Below, in pieces: positions 13,293 to 17,151 of a DNA stretch of 17,151 nucleotides. The stretch's first letter is position 1. Each line of letters opens with the position of its first letter. The notes under the pieces were generated by a model. It was given only the letters and a program-made list of their open reading frames with translations. It had not been told where the DNA came from and did not search any database. The stretch is from Chloroflexi bacterium RBG_16_60_22 (GTDB lineage Bacteria > Chloroflexota > Dehalococcoidia > Dehalococcoidales > RBG-16-60-22). Location of the stretch: positions 1 through 17,151 of the forward strand of contig MGNX01000018.1 in the NCBI GenBank assembly GCA_001796935.1. The letters run 5' to 3'. The position numbers were made by a program, and so were the translations under genes.

Positions 13293-14605
13293 GCTTCGAG
13301 CTTATCAGCCTGCTCCTCTTCGGCGGCCTCATCGTCCTCATCGTGCTGGGGCTGCCGCTGGTCTTCGCCCTGGGGGGCGTGGCCGCTGTCTTCCTGATTC
13401 TTTTCTGGGAGCCGAGCTACTACCAGGCCGTCTACTGGGACCTCCGTGGCATCCTGAGTAACGTGCATTACCTGGCTATTCCGCTGTTCATCTTCATGGC
13501 CTGCATGCTGGAACGCGCCGGCATCGCCGAGGACCTCTACACCATGATTTACCGCTGGGCGGGCCGGGTGGCGGGCGGGCTGGCCATGGGCACGGTGGTC
13601 ATCTGCACGCTGCTGGCGGCCATGGTGGGGCTGAGCGGGGCGGCCCTGACCACCATGGGGCTTACCGCCCTGCCCTCCATGATTCGGCGCGGCTACGATA
13701 AGTACACCGTCATGGGGTGCATCGCCGCCGGGGGAACGCTGGGCATCCTCATCCCCCCCAGCGTTATCATGATGGTCTACGCCGTCGTGGCCGGGGTGTC
13801 CATCTCCCGCCTCTTCCTGGCCGGCATTGTCCCCGGCCTGCTGCTGGCGGCCCTCTTTATCATCTATATCGGCGTGAGGGCCGCCCTGCGGCCGGAGCTG
13901 GGGCCGCCCGTCCCCCCGGACGAAAGGGCCAGCTGGGGAGAGAAGTTCCAGTCCCTGAGGTACGTCATCCTCCCCGTGCTGCTGGTGGTGCTGGTGCTGG
14001 GGGCCATCTTCTTCGGCATCGCCGCCATCAACGAGGTGGCCGCGGTGGGGGCCGCCGGCACGATGGTCTGCGCCGCCGTGGTGGGCCGCTTCAACTGGAA
14101 AAACCTGCGGGAGGCCAGCTACCAGACGCTCAAGCTCACCGTGATGATTATGTGGATAGTCACCGCCGCCGATTCGTTCAGTCGGGCCTACGTGGTGGTG
14201 GGCGCCATGCAGTACGCGGAGAGAATCTTCGCCGGGCTGCCCTTCGGGTACTGGGGCGTCATCCTGGCCATTGAAGTGGCCTTTATCTTCCTGGGGTGCT
14301 TCTTCGACCCCTTCGGCATCCTCATCCTCTCCGCCCCCATCTTTTTACCCGTGGTCAAGGACCTCGGCCTCGACCCCGTCTGGTTCGGCGTCTTCTTCGT
14401 TATCAACATGGAGATGGCCTACCTTACCCCGCCGGTGGGGCTGAACCTGTTCTACATGAAGGCGGTAGCGCCGGCCGGCACGACGATGGGGGACATCTAC
14501 CGCTCGGTGGTGCCCTTCGTGCTGCTCATGCTGCTGACCATCCTCCTCATCGTTCTCTTCCCCGGGATTGTCACCTGGCTCCCCGGCCTGGCCCGGGGAG
14601 GGTGA
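13289..14605 (+). CDS. TRAP transporter large permease (DctM)
   Basis: A 438-residue polytopic membrane protein of the DctM/ion-transporter superfamily, normal length (about 425-440), with many hydrophobic helices along its whole length. Family blocks visible are LGLPLVFALGGVAAVF, YLAIPLFIFMACMLERAGIAEDLY (about 54-78), MVGLSGAALTTMG, GCIAAGGTLGILIPPSVIMMVYAVV (about 145-168, the very conserved GTLGILIPPS), and near the end FFVINMEMAYLTPPVGLNLF (about 370-390). The GTG start lies in the DctQ stop codon (GTGA), so translation is coupled. No gene for the periplasmic binding protein DctP is present on either side within the window. It must therefore be encoded elsewhere or shared. Confidence 0.92.
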   Translation: MSFELISLLLFGGLIVLIVLGLPLVFALGGVAAVFLILFWEPSYYQAVYWDLRGILSNVHYLAIPLFIFMACMLERAGIAEDLYTMIYRWAGRVAGGLAMGTVVICTLLAAMVGLSGAALTTMGLTALPSMIRRGYDKYTVMGCIAAGGTLGILIPPSVIMMVYAVVAGVSISRLFLAGIVPGLLLAALFIIYIGVRAALRPELGPPVPPDERASWGEKFQSLRYVILPVLLVVLVLGAIFFGIAAINEVAAVGAAGTMVCAAVVGRFNWKNLREASYQTLKLTVMIMWIVTAADSFSRAYVVVGAMQYAERIFAGLPFGYWGVILAIEVAFIFLGCFFDPFGILILSAPIFLPVVKDLGLDPVWFGVFFVINMEMAYLTPPVGLNLFYMKAVAPAGTTMGDIYRSVVPFVLLMLLTILLIVLFPGIVTWLPGLARGG

Positions 14606-14618
14606 TGGTACCGGACGG

Positions 14619-14647
14619 TGTAAAAATTCGGATTATTCTCGTATAAT
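14619..14647 (+). promoter_or_regulatory. Candidate promoter before the DUF72 gene
   Basis: A perfect TATAAT at 14642-14647 lies 17 bases after a poor -35 (TGTAAA, 14619-14624) in the 60-base gap following dctM. It would give a very short leader containing CAGGAGGA before ATG 14666. Confidence 0.4.
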
Positions 14648-14665
14648 TACCCCAGGAGGACCGTA

Positions 14666-15562
14666 ATGCCTTCTGAAGCCATTACCTACATCGGCACGTC
14701 CGGCTGGTCTTACCCCCGGGGGGAGGGCACCTGGCAGGGCTATTTCTATCCCTCCGGTAAAATCAACGAGCTGGAGTACTACAGCCAGTTCTTCAACACC
14801 GTGGAGATTAACAGCTCTTTCTACCGTCCGCCGGCCCCCGGTTTCGTGGCCAACTGGGCGCGCCGCGTGCCGCCGGGGTTCCTCTTCAGCGTCAAGCTCT
14901 GGCAGAAGTTCACCCACCCCGCCATGTACCGGGAGGCCACGGGGGAGGCGGCGGTCATCTCCCTGGCGGACGTGGACCGCTTTAAAAGCAGCCTGGAGCC
15001 CCTGGCGAAGTCCGGCAAGCTCGGGGCGCTGCTGGCGCAGTTCCCCCCCAGCTTTAAGAACGACGGGCGCGGCCGGCAGGTGCTCGGCGCGGTGGCGAAT
15101 GCCTTCGGGGAGTACCCGCTGGCCGTGGAGCTGCGGCACCGCAGCTGGAGCGATGACGCCGGCACCGCCCGTTTACTCCGCGAGTGCCGGGCGGCCTGGG
15201 TGCAGATTGACGAGCCGAAGTTCGCCACCTCGGTGGCGGAAGAAGTGCCGCTGACGGCGGACCTGGCCTACTTCCGCTTTCACGGTCGCAACGCCAGGGA
15301 CTGGTGGACCGGCGATAGCGAGACGCGCTACCGCTATCTCTACTCGCCGGAGGAAATCGTCGAACTGGCGGACCGCGTCAGGGCCGCCGGGGAGAAAGTG
15401 AAGATGCTCTTCGCCTTTTTCAACAACCACTGGCAGGCCTACGCGCCCCGCAACGCCAACGACCTCAAGAAATCGTTGCAGCTTTCCTTCCGGGACCTGC
15501 CGGTGCCTTTCGACGTGGCCGAGGATGGGAAGATGAAATCGAAATCCGGGGGAGCGGTGTAG
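14666..15562 (+). CDS. DUF72 (YecE-family) TIM-barrel protein
   Basis: A 298-residue protein of the widespread DUF72/YecE family, predicted TIM barrel; its biochemical role is not established. Conserved blocks are easy to read: IGTSGWSYP near the start (about 9-17), the tract YYSQFFNTVEINSSFYRPP (38-56), FLFSVKLWQKFTHP (72-85), LAVELRHRSW, LAYFRFHGRN with the family HGR, and FAFFNNHWQAYAPRNA near the C-terminus. The start ATG 14666 has a strong AGGAGG site. The short basic C-terminal tail (KMKSKSGGAV) is not conserved in the family. The stop codon is three bases before the recN start, so these two genes are probably co-transcribed and separate from the catabolic block. Confidence 0.92.
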   Translation: MPSEAITYIGTSGWSYPRGEGTWQGYFYPSGKINELEYYSQFFNTVEINSSFYRPPAPGFVANWARRVPPGFLFSVKLWQKFTHPAMYREATGEAAVISLADVDRFKSSLEPLAKSGKLGALLAQFPPSFKNDGRGRQVLGAVANAFGEYPLAVELRHRSWSDDAGTARLLRECRAAWVQIDEPKFATSVAEEVPLTADLAYFRFHGRNARDWWTGDSETRYRYLYSPEEIVELADRVRAAGEKVKMLFAFFNNHWQAYAPRNANDLKKSLQLSFRDLPVPFDVAEDGKMKSKSGGAV

Positions 15563-15565
15563 GTC

Positions 15566-17151
15566 ATGCTCTACCAGCTGACGGTCAAGGGCTTCGGCAT
15601 CATCGAGAGGATTGCCTGGCAGCCGGCGGCGGGGCTGAACGTCATCACCGGGGAGACCGGCGCCGGGAAATCGCTGGTGGTGGACGCCGTGGAAGCCCTG
15701 CTCTCCGGCCGCGTCCAGGAGGATGACATCCGCCATGGTACGGACGAGGCCTGCATCGAGGGCGTCTTCAAGGTTCCCCGGGGGGCGCTGCGGGGACTCC
15801 TCGCCGGGAAGGGCCTCGAAGCCGATGAAGATTCCCTGGTAATCTCCGGCGACTTCCGCCGCCAGGGTCGGGCCACGCCGCGGGTCAACCGCCAGGTGGT
15901 CTCGCGGGCGCTGCTGCAGGGCATCGGCGCGGCCCTGGTGGATATCCACGGCCAGAGCGAGCACCTTTCCCTGCTGCACGAGGAGCAGCACCTCGATTTT
16001 CTCGATGCCTATGCCCGGACACGCGACCTGCGCCGGGAGTTCGCGGCGCGGGCGGCGGAGCTGCACCAGGCGGAGCGGGAAATCCAGGCGCTCTCCCGCT
16101 CCGAGCAGGACCTGGCCCGGCAGAAAGAGCTGCTCGGCTTCCAGACCGAGGAAATACGGCGCGCCGCCCTGCGGGCGGGCGAAGACGGGGAGCTGGAAAC
16201 AGAGCTGGCCCGGCTGGTGGCGGCGGAAAAGCTGAAGGCGGCCTCGTACGAGATTTACAGCATCATCTACGGCGACGAGAGTATCTCCGCCTCCCCATCC
16301 GCGGTGGACAGGGTCGGCGAGGCCCTCTCTGCCCTGCGGCAGGTGGTGGAGACTGACCCCTCCATGAAGGACAAGCTCGGCTACCTGGAGGAGGTGCTGC
16401 ACGGACTGGAGGAGATGGCCCGCGAGGTCCGCGCCTACGGCGACAGCCTCAACCACGACCCGCGGCAAATCGAGGAGGTGCAGGCCCGGCTGGAACTCAT
16501 CCGGTCTCTCAAGCGGAAGTACGGCGGCTCCATCGAAGGGGTCCTGAAGTACCTGGCCGGGGCGGAGGCGGAGCTGGCAGGTCTGACTTCCTCCGGGGAG
16601 CGGCGCCGGCAGCTGGAGGCGGAGAAGGAGGAATTAAGGGGCCGGATGGGTGCGCTGGCCGCGCAGCTTTCCGAACGGCGCCAGCAGGCAGCGGAAAAGC
16701 TGGCCGCCGCGGTGAAAAGGGAGCTGGCCGACCTCGATATGGCGCAGGTAGAGTTTGCGGTATCCATTACCCGCGAGCCGTCCCCGGAAGGGATACCGCT
16801 GCCCGACGGCGGGACGTACCGCTTCGATGCCCGCGGTATCGACGTTGTGGTCTTCATCGCCTCCACCAACCCCGGCGAGCCGGCCAAGCCCCTGGACAAA
16901 ATCGCCTCCACCGGGGAAATATCACGGTTCATGCTGGCGCTGAAGAGCGCCCTGGCCGGGGCGGATACGATTCCGGTGCTCATCTTCGACGAGATTGACA
17001 TCGGGGTGGGGGGACGCAGCGGGGAAATCATCGGGCGCAAGCTCTGGAACCTCTCCCGCCACCACCAGGTCATCTGCGTGACGCACCTGCCGCAGATTGC
17101 CGCCTTCGCCGATGCCCATTACAGTGTGAGCAAGCGGACGCTGGGCGTCCG
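15566..17151 (+). CDS. recN: DNA repair ATPase RecN (3' partial)
   Basis: The frame from ATG 15566 stays open to the right edge: 528 codons visible of the usual 550-580. RecN is an SMC-like ABC ATPase acting in double-strand-break repair. Visible are Walker A GETGAGKS (29-36), the family motif DIHGQSEHLSLL (127-138), a long charged coiled-coil middle (about 150-400), a C-terminal ATPase half with the ABC signature ASTGEISRF (447-455), Walker B VLIFDEIDIGVGG (471-483), and VTHLPQIAAFAD, where the LPQIA histidine-loop region is diagnostic for RecN. The signature differs from the usual SGGELSR (see findings). The start follows the DUF72 stop by three bases, with GGGGGAG in the end of that gene as a likely ribosome site. 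The last residues visible (SVSKRTLG) match the normal C-terminal region, so only the end is missing. Confidence 0.95.
   Translation, partial: MLYQLTVKGFGIIERIAWQPAAGLNVITGETGAGKSLVVDAVEALLSGRVQEDDIRHGTDEACIEGVFKVPRGALRGLLAGKGLEADEDSLVISGDFRRQGRATPRVNRQVVSRALLQGIGAALVDIHGQSEHLSLLHEEQHLDFLDAYARTRDLRREFAARAAELHQAEREIQALSRSEQDLARQKELLGFQTEEIRRAALRAGEDGELETELARLVAAEKLKAASYEIYSIIYGDESISASPSAVDRVGEALSALRQVVETDPSMKDKLGYLEEVLHGLEEMAREVRAYGDSLNHDPRQIEEVQARLELIRSLKRKYGGSIEGVLKYLAGAEAELAGLTSSGERRRQLEAEKEELRGRMGALAAQLSERRQQAAEKLAAAVKRELADLDMAQVEFAVSITREPSPEGIPLPDGGTYRFDARGIDVVVFIASTNPGEPAKPLDKIASTGEISRFMLALKSALAGADTIPVLIFDEIDIGVGGRSGEIIGRKLWNLSRHHQVICVTHLPQIAAFADAHYSVSKRTLGV

Noticed and set aside
15173..16468. 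431-codon minus-strand open frame across the DUF72 and recN genes
   Set aside because: It spans two recognised plus-strand genes and has shadow-type composition.
1..17151. CRISPR arrays, tRNA or rRNA genes, insertion sequences
   Set aside because: No regularly spaced repeats, no cloverleaf-like segments, and no transposase or integrase were found on reading both strands. No intergenic gap exceeds 300 bases.

Overview
The window is a high-GC bacterial chromosome segment (one sampled 60-base line inside the first complete gene is about 63% GC) that looks like a strict or facultative anaerobe. It carries a ferredoxin-type 2-oxoacid oxidoreductase, a membrane-bound molybdopterin oxidoreductase and a TRAP carboxylate transporter. 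The housekeeping-type genes (a TatD-like hydrolase, a DUF72 protein and a RecN with a variant ABC signature) would fit an anaerobic Chloroflexota such as Dehalococcoidia. That placement is a weak inference and Desulfobacterota cannot be excluded.

Layout. (1) 1-1385: the 3' end of a membrane-anchored protein of unknown function, then a TatD-family metal-dependent hydrolase, with one base between them. (2) 1386-2996: a clearly AT-rich island (a sampled line is 30% GC) holding a two-gene cassette, a GNAT acetyltransferase fused to a probable PUA-like domain followed by an overlapping ASCH-domain protein. It lies exactly between the stop codons of two convergent GC-rich genes and is probably acquired DNA. 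(3) 2997-4530, minus strand: a phenylacetate-CoA-ligase-family enzyme followed by a 61-residue helical protein. (4) 4531-4828: a divergent control region with a good promoter on each strand and two related palindromes, probable operators of the MarR regulator encoded next. (5) 4829-8319: marR and the gamma, delta, alpha and beta subunits of a 2-oxoacid:ferredoxin oxidoreductase, tightly packed. (6) 8417-12663: a three-gene molybdoenzyme operon (catalytic subunit, four-cluster ferredoxin subunit, NrfD-type membrane anchor). (7) 12664-12779: a structured intergenic RNA candidate. (8) 12780-14605: TRAP transporter DctQ and DctM subunits. (9) 14666-17151: a DUF72 protein and recN, which runs off the right edge.

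How it fits together. A CoA ligase, a cytoplasm-facing molybdenum/iron-sulfur/NrfD complex and a 2-oxoacid oxidoreductase are the three activities of anaerobic phenylacetate alpha-oxidation (the pad pathway of Aromatoleum/Thauera). In that pathway phenylacetate becomes phenylacetyl-CoA, then phenylglyoxylate, then benzoyl-CoA plus CO2. Here all three sit in one divergent locus behind a MarR regulator, with a carboxylate TRAP transporter downstream. I infer that this is a pad-like arylacetate catabolic locus in an organism not closely related to the model Betaproteobacteria, passing electrons to ferredoxin rather than NAD+. The exact substrate is not determined by the sequence.

The two things most worth following up are this ferredoxin-linked pad-like locus and the AT-rich GNAT-PUA/ASCH cassette, which may be an RNA-modifying or conflict module.
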